Assembly: GCF_947500765.1 (NCBI RefSeq)
Contig: NZ_CANMTH010000003.1
Coordinates: 434,001 to 498,000, forward strand
Reading direction: 5' to 3'
Length of the DNA: 64,000 nucleotides
DNA from: an uncultured Formosa sp.
GTDB lineage: Bacteria > Bacteroidota > Bacteroidia > Flavobacteriales > Flavobacteriaceae
The translations under genes and the position numbers were made by a program. The notes under the pieces are model-generated. The model was not told where the DNA came from. It saw nothing but the letters and a program-made list of their open reading frames with translations, and did no database searches. Numbering within the stretch: the stretch's first letter is position 1; every line of letters begins with the position of its first letter. This document shows, piece after piece, positions 26,434 through 35,495 of this stretch.

Positions 26434-26766
26434 ATGATTTTAAATACAGAAGGTAACACCACAATTGTTACTCAAGAACATGCAACTCCAGCCCAATTAG
26501 TAAAAAAAATGGAGGAATCATATTCAAAATTTAAAAACGACAATGTTATTGTTAACTTATCGTCTTTAAATAAACTCTCTTTAGAAAATATTATTGAATT
26601 TCTTCAATTTTCAAATACCCATAGAAAAGCTAAACATTCTTTTGTACTTGTATCAGACAAAACAAATTTAGATCAGCCAATAGAAGAAATAATTGTAGTG
26701 CCTACCTTAGAGGAAGCTTACGATATTATCGAGATGGAAAACATGGAACGCGATCTAGGATTTTAA
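26434..26766 (+). CDS. Small conserved-type protein between pyrB and rnz
   Basis: The 110-residue soluble protein sits two bases after pyrB and three before rnz, so it is surely part of the operon. The alternating pattern (TTIVTQEH, NVIVNLSSLNKLSLENIIEFLQFSNTHR, KHSFVLVSD, IIVVPTLEEAYDIIEME) resembles a STAS-like alpha/beta fold. No catalytic motif is visible. Similar small genes precede rnz in other flavobacteria to my recollection; the function is unknown. Confidence 0.75.
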   Translation: MILNTEGNTTIVTQEHATPAQLVKKMEESYSKFKNDNVIVNLSSLNKLSLENIIEFLQFSNTHRKAKHSFVLVSDKTNLDQPIEEIIVVPTLEEAYDIIEMENMERDLGF

Positions 26767-26769
26767 GTT

Positions 26770-27675
26770 ATGCAATTAACTATTCTTGGTTGTCATAGTG
26801 CAACCCCTCGTATTTCTGCGCATCAAACCTCACAAGTTTTAGAGATTAAAAATCATGTATTTTTAATTGACTGTGGAGAAGGTACCCAAGTACAACTTAG
26901 AAAATACAAGGTTAAATTTAACCGTATAAAACATATTTTTATATCTCACCTTCATGGCGATCATTATTTTGGTCTTGTAGGTTTAGTATCTACTTTTAGA
27001 TTATTAACTCGAGAAACCGATTTACACATTTATGGCCCAAAAGGTCTAGAAGAAGTCATTACACTTCAAATGAAACTCGGAGGTTCTTGGACTAATTTCA
27101 AACTCATATTTCACGAATTAACATCTAAAGAATCTGAATTAATTTATGAAGATGATAAGGTTGAAGTACACACCATTCCTTTAAAACATCGTGTATACAC
27201 CAATGGGTTTCTGTTTAAAGAAAAAACGGGTGAACGTAAACTTAATATGAATGCTATTTTAGAAGATAATATCCATGTGGCTTACTATAGAAAATTAAAG
27301 CAAGGTGCCAATATTATAAATGAAGATGGTAATTTAGTTAAAAATGAAACAGTAACTAAAGCACCATCTAAACCCAAAAGTTATGCATTTTGTAGCGATA
27401 CAGTCTATACCGAATCTATTGTACCTATTATAAAAAATGTCGATTTGTTATATCATGAATCTACATTTTTAGAAAAACATGAAAAAAATGCTTTTCCTAC
27501 AAAACATTGTACTGCCAAGCAAGCCGCTAGTATTGCCAAACAAGCAAATGCTAAACAACTTGTTTTAGGTCATTTTTCTACACGTTACGATGATTTAGAT
27601 GAATTTAAAACAGAAGCTCAAGAAGTTTTTGAACCTGTAGATATAGCCGCAGCTGGCAAAGTATTTAAAGTTTAA
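26770..27675 (+). CDS. rnz: Ribonuclease Z
   Basis: The 301-residue metallo-beta-lactamase-fold protein has HLHGDH at 60-65 (HxHxDH zinc motif), the LGCHSATPR N-terminus, GGSWTNFKLIFHEL, the exosite-like KLNMNAI insert, CSDTVYTESIVPIIKNVDLLYHESTF and the C-terminal LGHFSTRY with the last ligand histidine. It trims tRNA 3' ends. Operon position after the small protein gene and 19 bases before pdxH. Confidence 0.93.
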   Translation: MQLTILGCHSATPRISAHQTSQVLEIKNHVFLIDCGEGTQVQLRKYKVKFNRIKHIFISHLHGDHYFGLVGLVSTFRLLTRETDLHIYGPKGLEEVITLQMKLGGSWTNFKLIFHELTSKESELIYEDDKVEVHTIPLKHRVYTNGFLFKEKTGERKLNMNAILEDNIHVAYYRKLKQGANIINEDGNLVKNETVTKAPSKPKSYAFCSDTVYTESIVPIIKNVDLLYHESTFLEKHEKNAFPTKHCTAKQAASIAKQANAKQLVLGHFSTRYDDLDEFKTEAQEVFEPVDIAAAGKVFKV

Positions 27676-27694
27676 TTTATACTATATTACGATT

Positions 27695-28345
27695 ATGGAA
27701 GAACAAGATTTAAGTAATTATAGAAAAACTTACGATAAAAGAGAACTTCTAGCAGAAGATACTCCAGAAAACCCATTAGAGTTGTTTAGAACGTGGTTTA
27801 TGGACGTAGATCAGCATTTCTTAGAAGACGAAACTAACGCCATGACAGTCTCTACAATAGGTTTAGATGGGTTTCCAAAGAGTAGAGTAGTGCTCTTAAA
27901 ACGCTATACATACGAAGGGTTTATTTTCTATACTAATTACGAAAGTGAAAAGGGAAAAGCCATTTTAGCAAATCCAAATGTATGTCTGTCTTTTTTTTGG
28001 CCAAAAGCAGAACGACAAATTATTATAAAAGGTGTTGCCGAAAAAATTGCTCCAAACATGAGTGATGGTTATTTTGAATCACGCCCAAGAGGAAGTCAAT
28101 TAGGAGCGATAGTCTCTCACCAAAGTGAAGTTGTTGAAAGTCGTGAATTCTTAGATTCTAAATTAAAAGATTTGGAAGATTCCTTTGAAGGAAAAGAAAT
28201 TCCAAGACCAGAGTATTGGGGCGGATTTATTGTAAAACCAGTTGAACTTGAATTTTGGCAAGGCAGACCTAATAGATTACATGATCGAATTCGCTACAAA
28301 CTAGAAGACAGCTACGATTGGAAAAAAGAGCGATTATCGCCTTGA
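27695..28345 (+). CDS. pdxH: Pyridoxamine/pyridoxine 5'-phosphate oxidase
   Basis: The 216-residue FMN enzyme has NAMTVSTIGLDGFPKSRVVLLKRYTYEGFIFYTNYESEKGKAI for FMN binding, CLSFFWPKAERQIIIKG, ESRPRGSQLGAIVSHQSEV for the substrate phosphate, and the C-terminal EFWQGRPNRLHDRIRY. It makes pyridoxal phosphate. Last gene of the pyrR operon; no terminator was found in the following 170 AT-rich bases. Confidence 0.94.
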   Translation: MEEQDLSNYRKTYDKRELLAEDTPENPLELFRTWFMDVDQHFLEDETNAMTVSTIGLDGFPKSRVVLLKRYTYEGFIFYTNYESEKGKAILANPNVCLSFFWPKAERQIIIKGVAEKIAPNMSDGYFESRPRGSQLGAIVSHQSEVVESREFLDSKLKDLEDSFEGKEIPRPEYWGGFIVKPVELEFWQGRPNRLHDRIRYKLEDSYDWKKERLSP

Positions 28346-28522
28346 TTATTCTGTTTTAAAACATAATTAATTTTATTTTACACACCTCTTTTTTATAGTT
28401 ATAACACATTTAATTGAAGATAGATTATTTTTTATTAATCAAAAAAAGTAGTATTCTTATAATGCTACATAATTTAATTTTAATTAACTTCAATACTTCA
28501 ACTATTTATAAAACAATGAATT

Positions 28523-29776
28523 ATGATATGTTTTAATAAGCATCACTTCATTATAAGTACTTTAATTATTTCTTTTTGTCTTACAGCTTCTTGTAAACAG
28601 GAAAAAGAAACGGCTTTATCTGATTTAGAAATAGTCGAATCTACGTCTTCAACCATTTTTGTGTCCGATAACAATGAAAATGAATATGTGGTCATTACAA
28701 ACTCAGGGAGTAAAGATGGAATGATAACTGTTTACGATACTAAAGAGAGAATAGATTATATTTTAAAACATATAGAAAATGCAAATGGCACAAAATATAA
28801 AAATGAAAACGGTTATACGTTATGGACTAAAGGTAGTGCTTTTACATGGAGTAAAGACAATGATATAATTGCTAAAGGACACCTTAAAACAACAACTTTT
28901 GAGGTTGAAAAAGAACCTGCTATTTCTAAATTAAATACTGCGTATTATGGTAATTATGTAAATAGTGGTTACAAAAAAAAAGAGGATGGACACGATTGGG
29001 TTGCTATAATAATTAAGCCAATAGACGAATATAGAGCAAAGATTATAATACGTTCTAGAGGAGATAAAAAAAGAGGAACTTGTACTTTTGATGCCATTGG
29101 AAATGTAAGTTCTGAAAACACTTTAAAGGTTATTGAAAACAGTATTAACATTGTATTTACTTTTACTGCAGATGGAGTAACAATATCTACAGATACTGAA
29201 ACAGAAAACGAAGCATTACAGTATTTTTGTTCTGGAGGAGCAAGTTTGTCCGGGACATATACAAAATTAAAAGGTGTTTTAGATACAGAACAAATCGATA
29301 AAATTGGCTATTCTAAAACATTAAGCTATAATAATGTTTTTTATAATATTGAAGAAAATAAAGGCATTATAACTATGACTCCTAGAGGATTAGATATTGA
29401 ATCTTTAGAAATAAGTGCTGTTCATGGGGAAATTATTAATGTAGAAATAGATGATTTAAATAACGATACATTTCCAGAAATACTAGTTTATACAACATCT
29501 GGAACAGATAAAAGAGGCGAAGTTTTTGGATTTTCTGTAAATAATGAAAAATCCATGAGTACAATAAAAGTTTCTAATACTGCCGAGCTTAATGAAGCGC
29601 ATTCAGGCTATCAAGGACATGACGAATTTGCTATGGTTGAAGGTACATTTATTCAACGGTTTCCTATTTATGAAAACAATCAACCTACAGGAAAAACAAG
29701 ACAAATTCAGTATAAATTAGATGAAGGCGATAATGTTTTAAAACAATTAGTGTTAGATAAAATCGTTGAATATTAA
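28523..29776 (+). CDS. Lipoprotein joining MliC-like and PliI-like lysozyme-inhibitor domains
   Basis: The 417-residue protein has a lipobox (TASC, Cys24). Residues about 43-120 resemble MliC/PliC inhibitors of c-type lysozyme, with ENANGTKYKNENGYTLWTKG matching their SGxxY...WxKG core (Asn replaces the Ser). Residues about 138-248 form an unassigned segment with GTCTF (Cys187) and YFCSGG (Cys236), a likely disulfide, and a lipocalin-like SLSGTY end. Residues about 263-417 resemble PliI, the i-type lysozyme inhibitor: TPRGLDIESLEIS, IDDLNNDTFPEILVY, GYQGHDEFAMVEGTFIQRFPIY and RQIQYKLDEG. I infer an envelope protein inhibiting two lysozyme classes. It is monocistronic with its own terminator. 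Confidence 0.75.
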   Translation: MICFNKHHFIISTLIISFCLTASCKQEKETALSDLEIVESTSSTIFVSDNNENEYVVITNSGSKDGMITVYDTKERIDYILKHIENANGTKYKNENGYTLWTKGSAFTWSKDNDIIAKGHLKTTTFEVEKEPAISKLNTAYYGNYVNSGYKKKEDGHDWVAIIIKPIDEYRAKIIIRSRGDKKRGTCTFDAIGNVSSENTLKVIENSINIVFTFTADGVTISTDTETENEALQYFCSGGASLSGTYTKLKGVLDTEQIDKIGYSKTLSYNNVFYNIEENKGIITMTPRGLDIESLEISAVHGEIINVEIDDLNNDTFPEILVYTTSGTDKRGEVFGFSVNNEKSMSTIKVSNTAELNEAHSGYQGHDEFAMVEGTFIQRFPIYENNQPTGKTRQIQYKLDEGDNVLKQLVLDKIVEY

Positions 29777-29800
29777 CATTGCAATTATCAACTTAAAACA

Positions 29801-29832
29801 AAAAATCTCGAGCTTATAAACTCGAGATTTTT
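29801..29832. terminator. Bidirectional terminator between the inhibitor gene and guaC
   Basis: AAAAATCTCGAG (29801-29812) and CTCGAGATTTTT (29821-29832) form a perfect 12-bp stem with an 8-base loop between convergent genes. Confidence 0.88.
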
Positions 29833-29878
29833 TATTCTTAATATTTTTAATAAAAACTTAAATATTATAACATTCTTA

Positions 29879-30919
29879 TTATTTAGTATACACTTGATTT
29901 TCCTGTTCTGCAACACGAATAAATGTAGTGCGTTTTGTTAATTCTTTTAAACGAGCAGCACCCACATACGTACATGTACTTCGTATTCCTCCCAAAATAT
30001 CTTGTAGTGTATATTCTACAGGACCTTTAAAAGGTACTTCTACAGTCTTACCTTCACTTGCTCTATACTCTGCAACACCACCAACATATTTGTGCATTGC
30101 AGTTTCGCTACTCATGCCATAAAATTGTTTAAATTGTTTGCCTTCACGTGTTATTAATTCTCCGCCACTTTCTTCATGTCCAGCAAGCATACCTCCAAGC
30201 ATTACAAAATCTGCTCCAGCACCAAACGCTTTAGAGACATCTCCAGGAACAGCACAACCGCCATCACTAATTATTTGTCCGCCTAATCCATGTGCTGCAT
30301 CTGCGCACTCTATAATCGCAGAAAGTTGCGGATAACCTACACCTGTTTTAACTCGAGTAGTACATACAGATCCAGGACCAATTCCTACTTTAACAATGTC
30401 TGCACCAGAAAGCAATAATTCTTCAACCATTTCTCCTGTAACAACGTTTCCTGCTATAATTACTTTATCAGGATGCTGAGCTCTAGTTTTTTTCACAAAT
30501 TTTACAAAATGTTCAGAATATCCGTTTGCAACATCAATACATATAAAACGAAGTTCAGGATGTGTTTTAAAAATCTGTTTCAGTTTTTCGCTATCATTAG
30601 CATTTGTTCCAGTGCTTACTGCTATGTAATTTTCAATACCTTTTGGAGCTTCTAACATAAATGCATTCCATTCTTCTAAACTGTAATGTTTTTGAATGGC
30701 TGTAAATAAGTTATGTTTTGCTAAGGCTAAGGCTAAAGAAAACGTACCTACGGTATCCATGTTTGCAGCCATAATGGGAACACCTGTCCATTTGGACTGA
30801 CTATGTAAAAATGTAAATTCTCGATCTAAACTTACTTGTGAACGGCTTTTTAATGTTGATCTTTTGGGGCGAAACATAACATCTTTAAAGCCTAATTTTA
30901 TTTCATTTTCAATACGCAT
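29879..30919 (-). CDS. guaC: GMP reductase
   Basis: The 346-residue TIM-barrel protein begins [24 protein letters not shown], typical of GuaC, rather than the IMPDH pattern, and lacks CBS domains. The catalytic loop [11 protein letters not shown] puts the active cysteine at 186, as in E. coli Gua[38 protein letters not shown] binds phosphate. It deaminates GMP to IMP with NADPH in purine salvage. Single gene, convergent with the lysozyme-inhibitor gene. Confidence 0.94.
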   Translation of the reverse strand: MRIENEIKLGFKDVMFRPKRSTLKSRSQVSLDREFTFLHSQSKWTGVPIMAANMDTVGTFSLALALAKHNLFTAIQKHYSLEEWNAFMLEAPKGIENYIAVSTGTNANDSEKLKQIFKTHPELRFICIDVANGYSEHFVKFVKKTRAQHPDKVIIAGNVVTGEMVEELLLSGADIVKVGIGPGSVCTTRVKTGVGYPQLSAIIECADAAHGLGGQIISDGGCAVPGDVSKAFGAGADFVMLGGMLAGHEESGGELITREGKQFKQFYGMSSETAMHKYVGGVAEYRASEGKTVEVPFKGPVEYTLQDILGGIRSTCTYVGAARLKELTKRTTFIRVAEQENQVYTK

Positions 30920-30981
30920 ACAAGTGGGATTTTATTACTTTATAAAAATACATTAAAGTTCTTTATAAGAAAAAATATTGC

Positions 30982-31017
30982 AAAAAATAGCCCAAACTTT
31001 AATTAAGTTTGGGCTTT
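30982..31017 (-). terminator. Terminator of the lptD-ridA operon
   Basis: AGCCCAAACTT and AAGTTTGGGCT (30989-31015) around a short AT loop; the A tract at 30982-30987 is the T tract on the minus strand. Confidence 0.83.
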
Positions 31018-31037
31018 ATATATGTTAGAATATAATT

Positions 31038-31418
31038 CTATTTTGAAGCTAAAAAACTAATTTCAACATTTACAAATTTAGGTAAGTTTGCAACTTCTAC
31101 AGTTTCTCTAGCAGGGGCCGTGGCTTCATTAAAATACTGACCATAGATTTCGTTTATTTGAGCAAAGTTATTCATGTCACTAATAAAGATAGAGGTTTTA
31201 ATAACATCTTCGAAAGTCATATCTGCAGCTTTTAAAATAGCCTCCATATTTTTCATGACTTGAGTTGTTTCAGTTTTAATATCATCTAAAACCAATTCGC
31301 TAGTTGCTGGATTAATTGCTATTTGACCAGAAGCATATAACATACCATTTTTTAAAACAGCTTGATTGTAAGGACCAATAGGAGCAGGAGCATCTGGTGT
31401 TGTAATAATTGTTTTCAT
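31038..31418 (-). CDS. ridA: RidA-family reactive intermediate deaminase
   Basis: The 126-residue protein has the family marks GPYNQAVLKNGMLYASGQIAINP, the TTQVMKNMEAILKAADMTFEDVIKTSIFISDM segment and the end ...PARETVEVANLPKFVNVEISFLA with the key arginine (PARETV). It hydrolyses enamine/imine intermediates from PLP enzymes. It follows lptD by ten bases and ends at a terminator, so it is co-transcribed with that outer-membrane gene. Confidence 0.92.
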   Translation of the reverse strand: MKTIITTPDAPAPIGPYNQAVLKNGMLYASGQIAINPATSELVLDDIKTETTQVMKNMEAILKAADMTFEDVIKTSIFISDMNNFAQINEIYGQYFNEATAPARETVEVANLPKFVNVEISFLASK

Positions 31419-31428
31419 ATATATAATT

Positions 31429-34152
31429 TTATAGACTTTTATCTGATTGCAAACGTTTATCGTACTTAAGATCGCTTAAAATACTTGATTTTATACCAAT
31501 AAAGAAGTACCATGATTTACTAGTTCCAAAGGGTACCCAACTAAAATTCATTTTCCAACTTAACAAATCACGTTCTAAACGTAATTGGGTATAGGTAAAT
31601 CCCATATCTTTGAAATCGTAACCTGACGATGCTCCCACACTCCAACGTGGAGAAAGTGAAACATCTCCAGAAAACATTAAGGAATGTGACGAAATCTCGT
31701 TCTGCCTAGCGGAATTGGAATAATTAACAGCATAGGCTAAGTTTAATGTCCAGGGTATTTTATAATTATAGAATTTGTTATCATTTTCCTTATCTTTCTC
31801 ATCTTCATCCTCTTCTTTATCATCAAAAAAACTATTATTAGAAAAATCCTGAGACACACCAAATAAGTCGTCATCACGTCCTCCACCACGTAAATTTTCT
31901 TGTATCCCTTTATCGTCTTCTTTAGATTTTCCACTAAATAATTCGTTAGATAAAGAGTAACTTAAAGTTAAGTTCGCACTTGTTAATCTAAACAGACTTC
32001 CATTATTATTAATATTATATACATCGACCTTAGAATTAGTATTGTCTAAAGCATAAGGATCTAGAGTAGCTCCAAAGTTGATATTCATTTTACTATCAAA
32101 AACAGATGTTCCTCCACTAATTCTAAGAGGACTCCATTGTAATGAATCTCCTGCAAAATTATAAGATGTTGAAAACGTTAAACTATTTATAAGTGTAATC
32201 TTTTTTGCTTCTGTTGCTGTACTATCTTTATCTTTTATTTTCGCTTCTAAGTTATTGGATAACGAAAATCCTACAGAGGATGAAAAATTTTCGTTAGGAG
32301 CGCCGTATATAGATTCTTCAAAACGGGAATACGTTTCAAGAGCAGTTCCATCGGTAGAAATAACTTCATACGTATCGTAATACTGATCGAAAGACGGTGT
32401 TAAACTGTAGCTAATAGACGGTCTCATAACGTGTCTTATCGCTTGAATTTTAGGATCTTTTCCCTCTCCTTTAAAATCGAACATACCATAAATAGTTGTT
32501 CCCAAACTAGCACTAAAATTATAAGTTCTATAGGCATCGAAACCATTTACAGTTTCAGTAACTGTTTCATCTAAATCTTCGTCGTAATATCTATTTATGG
32601 TTTTAAATGTCCAGTTTTCTTCAAATGTGGTTCCTGTACTTAAACTTAAATAATTAAAAAGTTTAAAGTTGGTACTTATTGGTATAGTATGTTGTACACC
32701 TGCTTCGGCATCTTTAAACATTTGAGGTTTGAAAAATAAAGAATCGGTAGTTTCAATCTGATTTTCAGCATCTACAGAATACTGAAAATTTATATTATCA
32801 ATAATACCGCTTTTTGTACCTGTCTTTGGTGCAAAGGGGTAAACCCGATCTACACTACCAGATATATTTGGTAAGGACATATTAATAACCTCAGTAGTCG
32901 TATTCTGTGAATGTGTTGCCGCTACACTAACATTAACCTGTGGTGAACCTGTAAATGATTTTGAATAAGCTACAGAAGATGATAATGTATTATTTAAATA
33001 GTTACCTGTGTTTAATGAATTTACAGAGGTCTGATAATATGAACTACTCCCTAAGTTTACAGAGGCAGAAAAACTTGAGTTTGGATTAGATTTTGAATCC
33101 TGACTATGAGACCAACGAATGTTATATATAGTAGATTTAGAATAGTCGGGAAACCCTTTTTCACTATCAATTAAGCTTTCATATCTAAAAGACATCTTAC
33201 CACTAAACTTATATTTTAAAGCATAACTACTTTCAACATTAAAACCATAACTACCATTGGTATAATAATCTCCTAAAACTGTTAAATCTGCATAATCGCT
33301 CATTGCAAAATAATATCCACCATTTTGAAGAAAATACCCACGATCACTATCTTGACCAAAACTAGGAATAATAATACCTGAGGTTTGTTTATCTGTTAAA
33401 GGAAAAAAACCAAAAGGCATCGCTATTGGTGTAGGTACATCTGCAATAACCATATGGGTTGGCCCTACAACAATTTTCTTGTCTGGAACAAATTTAATCT
33501 TACTCGCTTTAAAATAATATTCTGGATTATCTACATCTTCAGACGTTGTAAACTTCGCTCTGGCCATGTAAATAACCGAATCGTTTTCTTTTTTAACAAT
33601 AGGAGCTAGGATATTAAATCCGCTCTGTTCTGTTTTAGAATTATAAATTAATGCTTTTTGAGTATCAAAATTAAAACGAATAGAATCAGGTTCTACTACA
33701 CTTTCTGCTTGGGTAAATACTGGTTTTTGAACCAGTGTACCTGTAGAATCTTTAATACGACCTGCATAAACTTCATTCTTACTATAATCAATAACAATTA
33801 TACCAGCTTTAATGTTCATATCTTGATAATCTACTTCAGCTTCATTATAAAGGTACAGTTTTTGCTCAGCTCTATTAAAAGAAGTATAATCTTTAGCTGA
33901 ATACTTTACGATATCAGTTAAAAATTCTTTTTTATGTTTTACACTATCATGTAAAATGGTATCTTGAGCGCGTTCTGTTATTTCTTTTGCTGCTAAACTA
34001 TCTACACTAATTGTTGGATTAAAAAAAGAAGTTTCAGGAGTTATAGCTTTAATTGCCTTTACAGGTGTAGGCAAGTCTTGAGAATAGCCAAAAGTGTTGA
34101 TAAGCACTGTAAAACTTAAAGCTAAAAGTATTTGAAAGTAGTTTGAACGCAA
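31429..34152 (-). CDS. lptD: LPS-assembly outer-membrane protein LptD
   Basis: The 907-residue protein has a signal peptide ending FGYSQD and an OstA/LptA-like N-terminal domain (AKDYTSFNRAEQKLYLYNEAEVDYQDMNIKAGIIVIDY), then a large C-terminal barrel region beginning about IAMPFGFFPLTDKQTSGIIIPSFGQDS, the LptD signature in Bacteroidota. It inserts lipopolysaccharide into the outer leaflet. An acidic DDKEEDEDEKDKE-type loop lies near 765-785. The start is TTG at 34152: no in-frame ATG exists between it and the upstream stop, and it begins the signal peptide. Confidence 0.88.
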   Translation of the reverse strand: MRSNYFQILLALSFTVLINTFGYSQDLPTPVKAIKAITPETSFFNPTISVDSLAAKEITERAQDTILHDSVKHKKEFLTDIVKYSAKDYTSFNRAEQKLYLYNEAEVDYQDMNIKAGIIVIDYSKNEVYAGRIKDSTGTLVQKPVFTQAESVVEPDSIRFNFDTQKALIYNSKTEQSGFNILAPIVKKENDSVIYMARAKFTTSEDVDNPEYYFKASKIKFVPDKKIVVGPTHMVIADVPTPIAMPFGFFPLTDKQTSGIIIPSFGQDSDRGYFLQNGGYYFAMSDYADLTVLGDYYTNGSYGFNVESSYALKYKFSGKMSFRYESLIDSEKGFPDYSKSTIYNIRWSHSQDSKSNPNSSFSASVNLGSSSYYQTSVNSLNTGNYLNNTLSSSVAYSKSFTGSPQVNVSVAATHSQNTTTEVINMSLPNISGSVDRVYPFAPKTGTKSGIIDNINFQYSVDAENQIETTDSLFFKPQMFKDAEAGVQHTIPISTNFKLFNYLSLSTGTTFEENWTFKTINRYYDEDLDETVTETVNGFDAYRTYNFSASLGTTIYGMFDFKGEGKDPKIQAIRHVMRPSISYSLTPSFDQYYDTYEVISTDGTALETYSRFEESIYGAPNENFSSSVGFSLSNNLEAKIKDKDSTATEAKKITLINSLTFSTSYNFAGDSLQWSPLRISGGTSVFDSKMNINFGATLDPYALDNTNSKVDVYNINNNGSLFRLTSANLTLSYSLSNELFSGKSKEDDKGIQENLRGGGRDDDLFGVSQDFSNNSFFDDKEEDEDEKDKENDNKFYNYKIPWTLNLAYAVNYSNSARQNEISSHSLMFSGDVSLSPRWSVGASSGYDFKDMGFTYTQLRLERDLLSWKMNFSWVPFGTSKSWYFFIGIKSSILSDLKYDKRLQSDKSL

Positions 34153-34201
34153 TGCTTTTAAATGTATTTTTGTAAAGTTTAAAATAGTGTTTTAAAAAAG
34201 T

Positions 34202-34209
34202 CAAAATTA
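34202..34209 (-). promoter_or_regulatory. Candidate -7 box for lptD-ridA
   Basis: On the minus strand this reads TAATTTTG, an exact TAnnTTTG match about 50 bases before the lptD TTG start. Confidence 0.42.
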
Positions 34210-34285
34210 CATATATATTTTTTGAGAACGATTAATATTCACTAAATTTTAATAATAAACAGTAGCCTTTACATTTATAGTCTTT

Positions 34286-35443
34286 ATGAGAACAAAACCT
34301 ATTATATTTATATTACCTATTTTATTCTTCTTTTTGTTAACAGCATTCACTAGCGATAAATCTCTCAAAACCAACAAATTCGTTGTTGTTTTAGATGCTG
34401 GTCATGGTGGTCATGATCCAGGAAAACCTACAAAATACGGGTTCACGGAAAAAGAAGTCGCTTTAAAAATTGTGTTAAAAATAGGAGCAGAGTTAGAGAA
34501 AAATCCTGATATAAAAGTGATTTACACCCGTAAAACAGATGTTTTTGTAACGTTAAGAGGGCGTGCAAAAATTGCTAATGAAGCAGATGCAGACTTATTT
34601 GTATCTGTACATTGTAATGCACACGACACTCAAGCTTCGGGAACAGAAACATATGTTGTAGGTGTTGCCAATACCAAACGTAATTTTGATGTGGCAAAAC
34701 TAGAAAACGAGGTAATCCTTTTAGAGGATGATTACGAAACACATTACGATGGCTTTAATCCTAATGCACCAGAATCTTTAATTGGGTTAACATTAATGCA
34801 AGAAGATTATATAGATCATAGTATTTTACTAGCAAGTATGATTGAAAATAATTTTACAAACAAATTAAAACGTAAAAGTAGAGGTGTAAAACAAGCCAGT
34901 TTATGGGTTATGCATAATACCTACATGCCAAGTGTACTTATTGAAACTGGATTTATAACGAATAATGAAGAGGGACATTATTTAAATTCTAACAAAGGAC
35001 AAATAGAAATTTCTTCAGCAATTAGAGATGCTATTTTAGAATACAAAAAAACGTTAGATTTAAATGTTGGTGAACATATTGGCACACCAAGAAAACAACC
35101 AATAACTAAAGACATAGAGGAATTGGATGAAGAAATAGCTGTAGAAACTACAGTACCAGAAGAAACCAAAACATATAGCCAAATAGAATTTAAGGTGCAA
35201 ATTGCTGCAAGTTCTACAAAGTTAGAAACTAAACCTTATAATTTTAATGGATTAAACCCAATATCTAGAGGTAAAGTAGGACGTTTGTACAAATATTATT
35301 ATGGTAGCGCTTCAACTTATACTGAAGCAAAAGGGTTATTATCTCGAGCAAAAGCAAAAGGATTTAACACCAGTTATATCGTGGCTTTTAAAAATGGAGA
35401 ACAAGTACATATTGATACAGCACTAAAAACAGCATCAAATTAG
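34286..35443 (+). CDS. N-acetylmuramoyl-L-alanine amidase (Amidase_3) with C-terminal SPOR-like region
   Basis: The 385-residue protein has a hydrophobic N-terminus (about 6-21, signal peptide or anchor). The Amidase_3 zinc site is visible: DAGHGG (His40), GFTEKEVAL (Glu55), SVHCNAH near 108-114, and the catalytic Glu in LIETGFITN near 221. An acidic linker (about 260-300) leads to a C-terminal domain FKVQIAASSTKLETKP... GSASTYTEAKGLLSRAKAKGFNTSYIVAF, which looks like a SPOR peptidoglycan-binding fold. It cleaves the stem peptide from muramic acid, probably during cell separation. MlaD gene follows in the same direction. Confidence 0.88.
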   Translation: MRTKPIIFILPILFFFLLTAFTSDKSLKTNKFVVVLDAGHGGHDPGKPTKYGFTEKEVALKIVLKIGAELEKNPDIKVIYTRKTDVFVTLRGRAKIANEADADLFVSVHCNAHDTQASGTETYVVGVANTKRNFDVAKLENEVILLEDDYETHYDGFNPNAPESLIGLTLMQEDYIDHSILLASMIENNFTNKLKRKSRGVKQASLWVMHNTYMPSVLIETGFITNNEEGHYLNSNKGQIEISSAIRDAILEYKKTLDLNVGEHIGTPRKQPITKDIEELDEEIAVETTVPEETKTYSQIEFKVQIAASSTKLETKPYNFNGLNPISRGKVGRLYKYYYGSASTYTEAKGLLSRAKAKGFNTSYIVAFKNGEQVHIDTALKTASN

Positions 35444-35465
35444 TGAATTCTAATTATATTATTTC

Positions 35466-35473
35466 TAATTTTG
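35466..35473 (+). promoter_or_regulatory. Candidate -7 box for the mlaD-like gene
   Basis: TAATTTTG, exact TAnnTTTG, 22 bases before the TTG start at 35496. Confidence 0.42.
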
Positions 35474-35495
35474 TTTATTAACTAAAAACATTGCT

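Noticed and set aside
29928..30655. Forward open frames opposite guaC
   Set aside because: They are short, overlap a complete GMP reductase gene, and show no recognisable pattern.
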